DNA of 64,000 nucleotides from Stenotrophomonas sp. UBA2124 (GTDB taxonomy: Bacteria > Pseudomonadota > Gammaproteobacteria > Xanthomonadales > Xanthomonadaceae). A program made the position numbers and the translations under genes. Under the pieces are notes generated by a model, which saw only the letters and a program-made list of their open reading frames with translations, was not told where the DNA came from and did no database searches. The stretch is from the NCBI GenBank assembly GCA_002329155.1, contig DCXY01000047.1:109444-173443 (forward strand), in the 5' to 3' direction. This document shows, in pieces, positions 33,404 through 41,520 of the stretch (position 1 is its first letter; each line of letters opens with the position of its first letter).

Positions 33404-34666
33404 ATGAGTCGTCGCGTCGTCGTAACCGGCATGGGCATGGTGTCGCCGCTGGGCAATGATCTGGCCAGCAGCTGGGAAGGCATCATCAATGGCCGTTCGG
33501 GCATTGGCCCGCTGACGAACGTTGCAGAGAACTATCTGGAGCGTTTCACCACCAAGATCGCAGGTGAGGTCAAGGATTTCGACATCACCGCCGACAACCC
33601 GTTGTTCGGCAAGTACCGGGTCAGTGGCAAGGATGCCAAGAAGATGGACCCGTTCATCCACTACGGTCTGGGCGCGGCGTTCATGGCGTTGCACGACTCC
33701 GGCCTGGAAATCACCGAGGCCAATGCCGAGCGCATCGGCGCCATCGTCGGCGCGGGCATCGGTGGTCTGCTGGGCATCGAGGAACAGACCATCGAGTTCC
33801 ACGAGGGCAAGAAGATTTCGCCCTTCTATGTGCCCAAGACCATCATCAACATGCTGCCGGGGCAGCTGAGCATCATCGCCGGCCTGAAGGGGCCGTCGTT
33901 CTCGGCGGTGTCGGCCTGCGCCACCTCCAACCATTCCATCGGCACGGCCATGCGCATGATCCAGTACGGCGACGCCGACGTGATGGTGGCTGGCGGTGCC
34001 GAGCGCGGTTCTTCGCCGACCGCCATCGGCGGCTTCTGTGCGATGAAGGCCATGTCCACCCGCAACGACGATCCGACCAAGGCCTCGCGCCCGTGGGACA
34101 AGGATCGTGATGGCTTCGTGCTGGGTGACGGCGCCGGCATGCTGATTCTTGAAGAGTACGAGCACGCCAAGGCGCGCGGCGCACGCATCTACTGCGAGCT
34201 GGCCGGCTTTGGTGCCAGCTCCGATGCGTACCACATGACCGCACCCAGCGAGAACGGCGAAGGTGCCGCGCGCTGCATGGTGGCGGCCATGAAGGACGCG
34301 GGCGTGAGTCCGGAGCAGGTGGGCTACCTCAACGCGCATGGCACCTCCACGCCGCTGGGCGACCTGGGCGAGACCATGGCCATGAAGACCGCCTTCGGCG
34401 AGCACGCCTACAAGATGCTGGTCAGCTCCACCAAGTCGATGACCGGCCATCTGCTCGGCGCGGCAGGTGGTGTGGAAGCCATCTTCTCGGTCAAGGCGCT
34501 GGAAACCGGCATCATCCCACCGACCATCAATCTGGAAGAGCCGGGCGAAGGCTGCGACCTGGACTACGTGCCCAACGTGGCGCGCAAGGCGCAGGTGGAT
34601 GTGGTGATGTCCAACGGCTTCGGTTTTGGCGGCACCAACGGCACGCTGGTGTTCAAGCGCATCTGA
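33404..34666 (+). CDS. fabF: Beta-ketoacyl-ACP synthase II
   Basis: The product is 420 residues. The active-site Cys172 is in VSACATSNHSIGTA, His in YLNAHGTSTPLGD and the second His in KSMTGHLLGAAGG, with the GFGGTNG end motif. FabF elongates acyl chains, including palmitoleate to vaccenate. It closes the fab cluster. Confidence 0.98.
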   Translation: MSRRVVVTGMGMVSPLGNDLASSWEGIINGRSGIGPLTNVAENYLERFTTKIAGEVKDFDITADNPLFGKYRVSGKDAKKMDPFIHYGLGAAFMALHDSGLEITEANAERIGAIVGAGIGGLLGIEEQTIEFHEGKKISPFYVPKTIINMLPGQLSIIAGLKGPSFSAVSACATSNHSIGTAMRMIQYGDADVMVAGGAERGSSPTAIGGFCAMKAMSTRNDDPTKASRPWDKDRDGFVLGDGAGMLILEEYEHAKARGARIYCELAGFGASSDAYHMTAPSENGEGAARCMVAAMKDAGVSPEQVGYLNAHGTSTPLGDLGETMAMKTAFGEHAYKMLVSSTKSMTGHLLGAAGGVEAIFSVKALETGIIPPTINLEEPGEGCDLDYVPNVARKAQVDVVMSNGFGFGGTNGTLVFKRI

Positions 34667-34873
34667 TTCAACGGCCTTCGCCGCGCCTCTCTGCCGCCAG
34701 CGGGAGGGGGAGTGTGGCGAGTGCAGGGCAATGAAGGTGGCCCGCCGTTGAGGCGGGCCGTTACACCCAAGCTGCCCCTCATCCGCCCCTTCGGGGCACC
34801 TTCCCCCAAAAGGGGCTGCAGGCCCCGTCATCGGGGGAAGGGATTCGTGCCACCTCTGGTATTCAAGCCCACG
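34667..34873. repeat. Gap between fabF and pabB with GC-rich dyads
   Basis: No gene is seen. GGCCCGCC and GGCGGGCC form a perfect 8-bp stem at 34739-34759 without a T tail. After it come CCCCTTCGGGGCACC and CCCCAAAAGGGG dyads, another multicopy-looking palindrome type. Confidence 0.5.
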
Positions 34874-36229
34874 ATGCATCTCCTGACCCTGCCCGCCACT
34901 ACCGACCTGCTGGCGCTGCACCGGGTGGCGCCGCATCGCTATCCCGTGCTGCTCGAATCCACCGCTGCCGGCAGACAAGGGCAGTGGGACATGCTGCTTA
35001 TCGCCGACGGTGCCCAGCTGGAGCTGCAGGCCGATGGCCGCGTGCAGCGCGAGGACGGGGCGCCGGTTGAAGGCGACTTTCTGCAAGCACTCGACCGCGA
35101 CTGGCAGGCGCTGCGCCTGCCGCGTGATCCTGCATTGGCCGACATCCCGTTCCGTGGCGGCTGGGCGCTGCTGCTGGATTACGAACTGGCAGGTCAGGTC
35201 GAACCCATTCTCACGCTGCCGCAGCGCGCTGACGGGCTGCCTGTCGCGCTGGCGCTGCGCTGCCCGGCAGCGGTGCTGCGTGAGCGCGGGAGCGGGCGCT
35301 GCATCGCCATCGCCGAGCCGGACAGTGCAGCCCAGCTGCACCAGCTGCAGCACGACATGGAGAGCGCTGCGCAGTTGCCTGCGCTGCCACACTGGCACGG
35401 CCCGCAGGCCATCGACGAGGACGACGGCGCGCGATTCATCGACGGTGTAAGCAAGGTCATTGATTACCTGTGTGCCGGTGATGTGTTCCAGGTGAACCTG
35501 TCGCGGCGCTGGCAGGCTCGCTTCGACGCGCCGCTGGCACCGGAGGCGCTGTACGCGCGCCTGCGCAGTGCCAACCCGGCGCCGTTCGCGGGTCTGTTCA
35601 CGGCGGCGGGCAGGGCGGTGGTGAGTTCCTCGCCGGAGCGGCTGGTGTCGGTCAGCGGCGACCTGGTGCAGACCCGCCCCATCGCCGGGACGCGGCCGCG
35701 CTTTGCCGGTGATGACGATGCCGCGCGCATCCAGGAGCTGGTCGGCCACCCGAAGGAGCGAGCCGAGCACGTCATGCTGATCGATCTGGAGCGCAACGAC
35801 CTGGGCCGCATCGCCGCGCCCGGCACGGTGGAGGTCGATGAGCTGATGACGGTGGAAAGCTATGCCCACGTCCACCATATCGTCAGCAATGTGCGCGCCC
35901 GGCTGCGCCCGGAGGTGACGCCGGGGCAGGTGATCGCGGCGACCTTCCCGGGCGGCACCATCACCGGCTGCCCCAAGGTGCGCTGCATGGAGATCATCGC
36001 CGAGCTGGAGCAGACCGCCCGTGGTGCCTACACCGGCGCCTTCGGCTGGCTGAACCGGGATGGCGACATGGACCTGAACATCCTCATCCGTACCGCCGAG
36101 GTGCAGGGGAACACCGCCAGTTTCCGTACGGGGGCCGGCATCGTGGTCGATTCGGACCCGGTGAAGGAGCTGGACGAGACCCGCGCCAAGGCGCGCGGCC
36201 TGCTGCGGGCGCTGGAACCCCAGGCATGA
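34874..36229 (+). CDS. pabB: Aminodeoxychorismate synthase component I
   Basis: The product is 451 residues from the ATG at 34874. The frame is open upstream through repeats and was not used. The chorismate-binding domain shows DVFQVNLSRRWQA, SSSPERLVSV, QTRPIAGTRPR, ERAEHVMLIDLERNDLGRI and FPGGTITGCPKVRCMEII. It makes 4-amino-4-deoxychorismate for folate synthesis with a PabA-type glutaminase encoded elsewhere. pabC, often next to it, is absent. mltG follows after 70 bases. Confidence 0.95.
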   Translation: MHLLTLPATTDLLALHRVAPHRYPVLLESTAAGRQGQWDMLLIADGAQLELQADGRVQREDGAPVEGDFLQALDRDWQALRLPRDPALADIPFRGGWALLLDYELAGQVEPILTLPQRADGLPVALALRCPAAVLRERGSGRCIAIAEPDSAAQLHQLQHDMESAAQLPALPHWHGPQAIDEDDGARFIDGVSKVIDYLCAGDVFQVNLSRRWQARFDAPLAPEALYARLRSANPAPFAGLFTAAGRAVVSSSPERLVSVSGDLVQTRPIAGTRPRFAGDDDAARIQELVGHPKERAEHVMLIDLERNDLGRIAAPGTVEVDELMTVESYAHVHHIVSNVRARLRPEVTPGQVIAATFPGGTITGCPKVRCMEIIAELEQTARGAYTGAFGWLNRDGDMDLNILIRTAEVQGNTASFRTGAGIVVDSDPVKELDETRAKARGLLRALEPQA

Positions 36230-36299
36230 ACGCCCTGTTTGGCCGACATTGGCGGCTGCGCGGTATCCTGAGCGGCAATTCGATCCTGATGGGGTGAGC

Positions 36300-37358
36300 A
36301 TGGCGGGTGCCAAGCGCGGTTGTCTGGTGGTGCTGGCAATGCTGTTGGTGTTGATGGCGGCGGCCGGCGTGGGCGCAGCCCTGCTGTGGCAGCGTCAGGC
36401 CAGTTTCGCCAGCATGCCGCTGACACCGGACCAGCCCAGCGTCACCGTGGCTTCGGGTGACTCCTTCGCCACCGTGCTCGGCAAGCTGCGCGCGGCCGGC
36501 GTGGACGAGGGCAAGGATCTGCAATGGCAGTTGCTGGCCCGCCAGATGGATGCGGCCGGCAAGCTGAAGGTGGGCGAGTACGCACTGGAGCCGGCCCCGA
36601 CGCCCGAATCGCTGCTGCGTGACATGCGGCAGGGCAAGGTGTTGCAGCGCCGGGTCACCATCGTCGAAGGCTGGAACATCCGCCAGCTGCGCGCCGCGAT
36701 CAACCGCGCCGAGCCGCTGCTGCACACCACCACCGACATGAGCGACAGCGAGCTGATGGCGGCGCTGGGCTTCCCTGACCAGCATCCCGAAGGCCGCTTC
36801 CTGCCGGAGACCTACGTCTACCAGCGTGGCGACAGCGATCTGGACGTGCTCAAGCGCGCCCATGCCGCCATGGAGAAGGAACTGGCCGCCGCATGGGCCG
36901 GGCGCAGCGACGACCTGCCGCTCACCTCGCCCTACGAGCTGCTGACGCTGGCCTCCATCATCGAGAAGGAAACCGGCCTGGCCAGCGAGCGCCCGCAGAT
37001 TGCCGGCGTGTTCGCGCGCCGCCTGAAAATGGGCATGCGCCTGCAGACCGACCCCACTGTGATCTACGGCATCGGCAGCGCCTATGACGGCAACATCCGC
37101 AAGAGCCACCTGACCACCGACACGCCGTACAACACCTATACCCGCGCCGGGCTCACGCCGACGCCCATCGCCATGCCCGGCCGCGATGCACTGCATGCCG
37201 CCGCACAGCCGGCAGCGGGCGATGCGCTGTACTTCGTTGCCGTGGGCGATGGCAGCGGCGCCCATGCGTTCTCGGCCACCTATGCCGAACACAATGCCGC
37301 CGTCGCGCGTTACCTGCAGCGGCTGCGCAACCGGAACAACGAGGCAGTACAACAATGA
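36300..37358 (+). CDS. mltG: Endolytic murein transglycosylase
   Basis: The product is 352 residues from the ATG at 36300. A single N-terminal membrane helix (CLVVLAMLLVLMAAAGVGAA) anchors a periplasmic part with a LysM-like region (50-110). The YceG catalytic domain shows FLPETYVYQRG, LLTLASIIEKETGLASERP with the catalytic Glu in EKETG, and LQTDPTVIYGIG followed by YNTYTRAGLTPTPIAMPG. MltG cuts nascent glycan strands and sets their length. Its stop overlaps tmk by ATGA. Confidence 0.96.
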   Translation: MAGAKRGCLVVLAMLLVLMAAAGVGAALLWQRQASFASMPLTPDQPSVTVASGDSFATVLGKLRAAGVDEGKDLQWQLLARQMDAAGKLKVGEYALEPAPTPESLLRDMRQGKVLQRRVTIVEGWNIRQLRAAINRAEPLLHTTTDMSDSELMAALGFPDQHPEGRFLPETYVYQRGDSDLDVLKRAHAAMEKELAAAWAGRSDDLPLTSPYELLTLASIIEKETGLASERPQIAGVFARRLKMGMRLQTDPTVIYGIGSAYDGNIRKSHLTTDTPYNTYTRAGLTPTPIAMPGRDALHAAAQPAAGDALYFVAVGDGSGAHAFSATYAEHNAAVARYLQRLRNRNNEAVQQ

Positions 37359-38023
37359 ACCAAGCGTTGCTCCGGCACCCGCGTTTCGTCAGCCTTGAAG
37401 GCGGCGAGGGGGCCGGCAAGACCACGGCGATCAACGCCATCCGCGAGCTGCTGCACGCGCAGGGCCACGAGGTGGTGCTCACCCGCGAGCCGGGCGGCAC
37501 GCCGCTGGCCGAGCGTATCCGCGCGCTGGTGCTGACACCGGATGAGGAGATCGCCGGCGAACCACTGTCGCCCGAAGCCGAGCTGCTGCTGGTGTTCGCC
37601 GCGCGTGCCCAGCATGTGCAGCAGGTGGTGCGCCCGGCGCTGCAGCGTGGCGCGTTCGTCATCAGCGACCGCTTCACCGATTCCAGCTATGCCTACCAGG
37701 GCGCGGGCCGTGGCCTTGATCCGCAGTGGATCGCCGACCTTGAGCGCCGTGCGGTGGGCCTGCTGCCGGGCATGACCCTGCTGCTGGATGTGGACGTGGC
37801 TGTTGGCCGCGCGCGCGCCAACGGCCGCGACCTGTGGCCGGACCGCATCGAGACCGAGCAGGATGATTTCTTCCAGCGCGTGCGTGCGCAGTTCCGCCAG
37901 CGTGCGCAGCAGGACCCGGAGCGGTTCCGCATGATCGATGCCAGCCAGGACCAGGCCGGCGTGGCCGCGCAGGTGCGCGCCGCTGTCAGCCGGTGGCTGG
38001 CACATCAGGACGTGACCGCATGA
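37355..38023 (+). CDS. tmk: Thymidylate kinase
   Basis: The product is 222 residues. The P-loop is GGEGAGKT (16-23), followed by LTREPGGTPLAERIR with the DR-type motif in ISDRFTDSSYAYQGAGRG. The LID region is GRARANGRDLWPDRIE. It phosphorylates dTMP to dTDP. It overlaps mltG upstream and holB downstream by four bases each, a fully coupled operon. Confidence 0.97.
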   Translation: MNQALLRHPRFVSLEGGEGAGKTTAINAIRELLHAQGHEVVLTREPGGTPLAERIRALVLTPDEEIAGEPLSPEAELLLVFAARAQHVQQVVRPALQRGAFVISDRFTDSSYAYQGAGRGLDPQWIADLERRAVGLLPGMTLLLDVDVAVGRARANGRDLWPDRIETEQDDFFQRVRAQFRQRAQQDPERFRMIDASQDQAGVAAQVRAAVSRWLAHQDVTA

Positions 38024-38976
38024 GCGACGCACTGGCCCCTTGGCAGCAACGCGCCTACGACCAGGCTGTGGCCGCGCTGGATGCTGGGCGCTTGGGCCAT
38101 GGCCTGCTGATGTGTGGCCCGGCCGGCATGGGCAAGCGCGCGGTGGCGTTGAAGCTGGCCAGGCATGTGCTCGACCACGGCGCCGATGCCGCTGCACGCC
38201 AGCGCAACGCGCAGCTGATCGCCGCGGGCACCCACCCCGATCTGTTGCTGACCTCGTTCATTCCGAACAAGACCGGCGACAAGCTGCGCACCGAGATCGT
38301 CATCGAGCAGATCCGCGAGATTTCGCAGAAGCTGGCGCTCACCCCGCAATACGGTGTCGCGCAGGTGGTGATCGTGGACCCGGCAGACGCCATCAACCGT
38401 GCCGCCTGCAACGCGTTGCTCAAGACGCTGGAAGAGCCGTCGCCCGGCCGTTACCTGTGGCTGGTGAGCGCCGACCCGGCGCGCCTGCCGCAGACCATCC
38501 GCAGCCGCTGCCAGCGTCTGGAATTCCGCCTGCCACCGCGCGAGGAAGCCATGGCCTGGCTGCAGGCGCAGGGCTATACCGAAGGGGTTTCGCGCGAGGC
38601 GCTGGACGCCGCACGCGGCCACCCGGCGTTGGCCGACCAATGGCTGCAGGGCGAGGGCATGGCGCTGCGCCGGCAGGTGGCCAGCGAGCTGGAGCAGGTG
38701 CTCACCGGCAAGCTGGGCAGCGTGGAGCTGGCCCAGCGCTGGACCGGTGACGAGCACGCCGACCTGCGCCTGCGCCACGCCGCCGAACTGGCATTGAAGA
38801 AAGCCGCCGACGGCTTGACCGATCCGGCACGATTGAACAAGCTGGCCGCCTGGTTTGATGCCGCCAATCGCACCCGCGACCTGCTACGCACCACCATCCG
38901 TGCCGACCTGGCCGTGGTGGAGCTGTTGCTGGCTTGGGGCGCGGCCAACCAGGTGCAATCCAAGGGGAGCAATTGA
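38020..38976 (+). CDS. holB: DNA polymerase III delta prime subunit
   Basis: The product is 318 residues from the ATG at 38020, overlapping the tmk stop. Clamp-loader features are HGLLMCGPAGMGKRAVALKL (a modified P-loop), QVVIVDPADAINRAACNALL, KTLEEPSPGRYLWLVSADPA, and SRCQRLEF carrying the arginine-finger SRC. Delta prime is the stator of the clamp loader and works with DnaX. The next gene pilZ begins in its stop codon. Confidence 0.95.
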   Translation: MSDALAPWQQRAYDQAVAALDAGRLGHGLLMCGPAGMGKRAVALKLARHVLDHGADAAARQRNAQLIAAGTHPDLLLTSFIPNKTGDKLRTEIVIEQIREISQKLALTPQYGVAQVVIVDPADAINRAACNALLKTLEEPSPGRYLWLVSADPARLPQTIRSRCQRLEFRLPPREEAMAWLQAQGYTEGVSREALDAARGHPALADQWLQGEGMALRRQVASELEQVLTGKLGSVELAQRWTGDEHADLRLRHAAELALKKAADGLTDPARLNKLAAWFDAANRTRDLLRTTIRADLAVVELLLAWGAANQVQSKGSN

Positions 38977-39329
38977 TGAGTGCGATGAACGCCCGCCAGG
39001 GCATCCTGTCACTGGCGGTAAAGGACAAGGCTGCGCTGTACAGCGCCTACATGCCATTCGTGAAGAACGGTGGCATCTTCGTCCCCACGCCCAAGCGTTA
39101 TTTCCTCGGCGACGAGGTGTTTCTGCTGCTGACCCTGCCGGACTCCAGCGAGCGCCTGCCGGTGGCCGGCAAGGTGGTCTGGGTGACCCCGCTGGGCGCG
39201 CAGGGCAACCGCCAGGCGGGCATCGGCGTGCAGCTGGCCGACGGTGCCGATGGCGAGAACATCCGCAACAAGATCGAGACGCTGCTGGCCGGCACCTCCG
39301 GCTCGGACAAGCCGACCCAGACGATGTGA
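38976..39329 (+). CDS. pilZ: PilZ-domain type IV pilus protein
   Basis: The product is 117 residues whose ATG overlaps the holB TGA. Typical parts are GILSLAVKDKAALYSAYMPF, VKNGGIFVPTPKRYFLGDEV, LPDSSERLPVAGKVVWVTP and GIGVQLADGADGENIRNKIE. PilZ proteins of this branch, encoded behind holB, are needed for type IV pilus formation and lack the RxxxR motif for c-di-GMP. It fits with pilT and pilU elsewhere in the window. Confidence 0.94.
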   Translation: MSAMNARQGILSLAVKDKAALYSAYMPFVKNGGIFVPTPKRYFLGDEVFLLLTLPDSSERLPVAGKVVWVTPLGAQGNRQAGIGVQLADGADGENIRNKIETLLAGTSGSDKPTQTM

Positions 39330-39347
39330 AGATCGCCGTAAAAAGTG

Positions 39348-39375
39348 TTGACGTGTCCGTTCAGGCCCCTATAAT
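39348..39375 (+). promoter_or_regulatory. Near-consensus sigma70 promoter of tRNA-Val
   Basis: TTGACG at 39348-39353, 16 bases, then TATAAT at 39370-39375. The start would be about 39382, ten bases before the tRNA. Confidence 0.85.
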
Positions 39376-39391
39376 GAGCGGCCCGCAACAC

Positions 39392-39466
39392 GGGCGGTTA
39401 GCTCAGCGGTAGAGCATTGCCTTCACACGGCAAGGGTCGCAGGTTCGATCCCTGCACCGCCCACCA
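39392..39466 (+). tRNA. tRNA-Val (anticodon CAC)
   Basis: GGGCGGT pairs with ACCGCCC as acceptor. The D arm is TTAGCTCAGCGGTAGAG, the anticodon loop TTCACAC gives CAC, the T arm is GCAGGTTCGATCCCTGC, and discriminator A and CCA are encoded. It has its own promoter and terminator. Confidence 0.96.
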
Positions 39467-39485
39467 TAAAACATGAGTGTTGCAG

Positions 39486-39511
39486 AAAAGCCGGCGAAAG
39501 CCGGTTTTTTC
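39486..39511 (+). terminator. Terminator after tRNA-Val
   Basis: AAAAG CCGGC, loop GAAA, GCCGG, then TTTTTT. Confidence 0.9.
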
Positions 39512-39579
39512 GTGGGCACGGGAAAGTGCGCGGACACAAGTCGATCAGGCGGAGCGGCAGCCGCGTTTGCCGGGTGCAT

Positions 39580-40110
39580 TCATCTGACTATGCGGTGGTT
39601 TGCTCCATAGGCGATGAAGAAGATCAGTTTCCAGGCCATGCCCAGAATCGCAAGCATTGCCATCGAAGCCCCGATGGCGTAGGCGCCATACTTCAGCCCT
39701 CTTGAGGGAGAAAAAATTCTCTCCCATTGATATTTGAGGGGGTACTTTCGATTGATGCTCTCCAGTACTCGGCCGTCTGAATACTCGGATCTTGGCGATG
39801 GAATTTGAGCGACATTGGTGATGAAGCCGGTGGCGATCATGTCATCTACTGCGCTGGTCGTCGTATGGAACTTGCCACAATAGAACGAGGCTTGGCCGGT
39901 TTCAGGATGCAGGGCCGGGGTGCAATCAATCGGGGTTTTAAGACTTCCTGTGTTTGCATGCCAGTTATAGGAGTAGACGGCCTCTTTTGAAGCATCCCAA
40001 GCGATGAATGCTGCTAACCCTGTTCCTGACAGCCAGGCCCCTAAGGCGAGCACTGCTAGAAGGCGATGCCACCATGTCTCCGGAACTTCTTTCATGATCA
40101 TGTCCCCCAT
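39580..40110 (-). CDS. Orphan membrane protein of unknown function
   Basis: The product is 176 residues from the ATG at 40110. ATGs at 40101 and 40095 are alternatives, since no ribosome site decides between them. Two membrane helices frame a periplasmic loop: LLAVLALGAWLSGTGLAAFI near the start, and YGAYAIGASMAMLAILGMAW near the end. The loop has two Cys (IDCTPALHP, FYCGKF). Its DNA is more AT-rich than the neighbours, and it sits alone beside tRNA-Val. It is probably a strain-specific insertion. No family is recognised. Confidence 0.65.
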   Translation of the reverse strand: MGDMIMKEVPETWWHRLLAVLALGAWLSGTGLAAFIAWDASKEAVYSYNWHANTGSLKTPIDCTPALHPETGQASFYCGKFHTTTSAVDDMIATGFITNVAQIPSPRSEYSDGRVLESINRKYPLKYQWERIFSPSRGLKYGAYAIGASMAMLAILGMAWKLIFFIAYGANHRIVR

Positions 40111-40470
40111 GTCTGATCCACGTTCGAACGAAATAGTCCGGCCAAGCCTGCTCGTGCTGGCATGCTGTCGCCTCGTCCGCTTAGATTCAACTGGGTCAGG
40201 CAGTGCCTTCACTCCGAACAGAGCGGGTGAAATGAGGTTGTGTTCATTGGCTGTAGCCCGGGTTTGTCCTGGATCGGAGGTTTCCTGAACCATTCGAGAG
40301 CCGGTCCTGCGACATGATGGCCATTTGCCATCGTTTCACTCCGCTTTTAACGCCTGACAGGCTATCTTTGCGCCCGGACCGCCGGGCGGTCCCTTGAGAG
40401 GGGTGGTTCATGCCGGTGGCGCGCGGCGCCGGGGCGTGGGCCCGATACGGGTTCTGCAGGAGTAGTGGAC
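40111..40470. other. Gene-free 360-base gap
   Basis: It contains a lone half REP (GTAGCCCGGG at 40253) and a small palindrome GATGGC-CATTT-GCCATC at 40316-40332. Otherwise nothing is recognisable. The promoters of the two divergent flanking genes should be here. Confidence 0.45.
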
Positions 40471-41520
40471 GTGTTGAATGACGGGAAACGGCGCCTTTTC
40501 AGCGTGATGCGTGCCATTGGCCGCGTGCTGCTGGCGCTGTTGTGCCTTGCGATGGGTATCTGGGGTGGCTTCGCGCTGTGGTTCCAGTTCCCGGGCAATG
40601 TGGTGGCCAGGGTGGTGGCGGTGCTGGTGTGGTGCGTGCCGACGATCTGGGCGGTGCGCGCGGGTTTTGGGCCGAAGCGGCGCTGGCATTCGCTGGCGGT
40701 GTTCGGCGCGCTGTTCGCGGTGATGATGATCTGGTGGGCGACCATCCAGCCCCGGCAGGACCGGGCGTGGGCTGACGATGTCGCCCAGCCGCTGCATGCG
40801 CGCATCGAGGGTGACCGGCTGGTCATCGACAACGTGCGCAACTTCCACTGGCGCAGCAAAACCGACTACGACGTGCGCTGGGAGCGCCGCGAGTACGAGC
40901 TGTCGCAGGTGCGGTCGGTGGACATGATCCTGTCCTACTGGATGGGCCCGGCCATCGCGCACACGCTGGTGTCCTTCGGTTTCGCCGATGGCCGCCAGCT
41001 GGTGTTCTCGCTGGAGATCCGCAAGGAGAAGGATGAATCGTTCTCCGCGCTGGGCGGCTTCTTCCGCAGGTTCGAGGCGGTGCTGGTGGCCTCGGACGAA
41101 CGCGACATCGTGCAGGTACGCAGCAATGTGCGCGGCGAGGATGTCTACCTGTACCGCCTGCATGGGCTGAGCAGCGAGGGCATGCGCGAGCTGCTGGGCT
41201 ACTACGTACAGGAGGGGCAGCAGCTGGAGCAGGCGCCACGTTTCTACAACACGCTGACCAGCAACTGCACCACGGTGGCGTTCGAGCTGGTGCGGCGCAT
41301 CGTGCCGCGCCTGCCGGTGGACTACCGCCTGTTGCTGTCCGGCTATCTGGCCGAGTACGTTGATGACGTGGGCGGGCTGACGCCGGGCGTGCCGTATGCG
41401 CAGCTGCATGCGCTGGGGCGCATCACCCAGCGTGCGCGGCAGGCCGGTGACGTTGCTGATTTCTCCACCCGCATACGCCAGGGCGTGCCGGGCATCACCC
41501 AACAGGGACACGCTGGATGA
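40471..41520 (+). CDS. DUF4105 membrane protein
   Basis: The product is 349 residues. The GTG at 40471 is chosen because AGGAG lies eight bases upstream. A GTG two codons earlier is too close to it. Three N-terminal membrane helices (about 15-95) precede a periplasmic domain. The DUF4105 pattern is DNVRNFHWRSKTDYDVRWER, VDMILSYWMGP, then FYNTLTSNCTTVAFELVRRI, where the Asn-Cys pair resembles a Cys-protease-like active site. The enzymatic role is not established. It overlaps the next gene by ATGA, so the pair is co-translated. Confidence 0.85.
   Translation: MLNDGKRRLFSVMRAIGRVLLALLCLAMGIWGGFALWFQFPGNVVARVVAVLVWCVPTIWAVRAGFGPKRRWHSLAVFGALFAVMMIWWATIQPRQDRAWADDVAQPLHARIEGDRLVIDNVRNFHWRSKTDYDVRWERREYELSQVRSVDMILSYWMGPAIAHTLVSFGFADGRQLVFSLEIRKEKDESFSALGGFFRRFEAVLVASDERDIVQVRSNVRGEDVYLYRLHGLSSEGMRELLGYYVQEGQQLEQAPRFYNTLTSNCTTVAFELVRRIVPRLPVDYRLLLSGYLAEYVDDVGGLTPGVPYAQLHALGRITQRARQAGDVADFSTRIRQGVPGITQQGHAG

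Noticed and set aside
33362..36313. Minus-strand open frame of 983 codons
   Set aside because: It lies antisense across fabF and pabB, which are certain genes. In high-GC DNA such frames arise from codon bias. Its translation has no family features.
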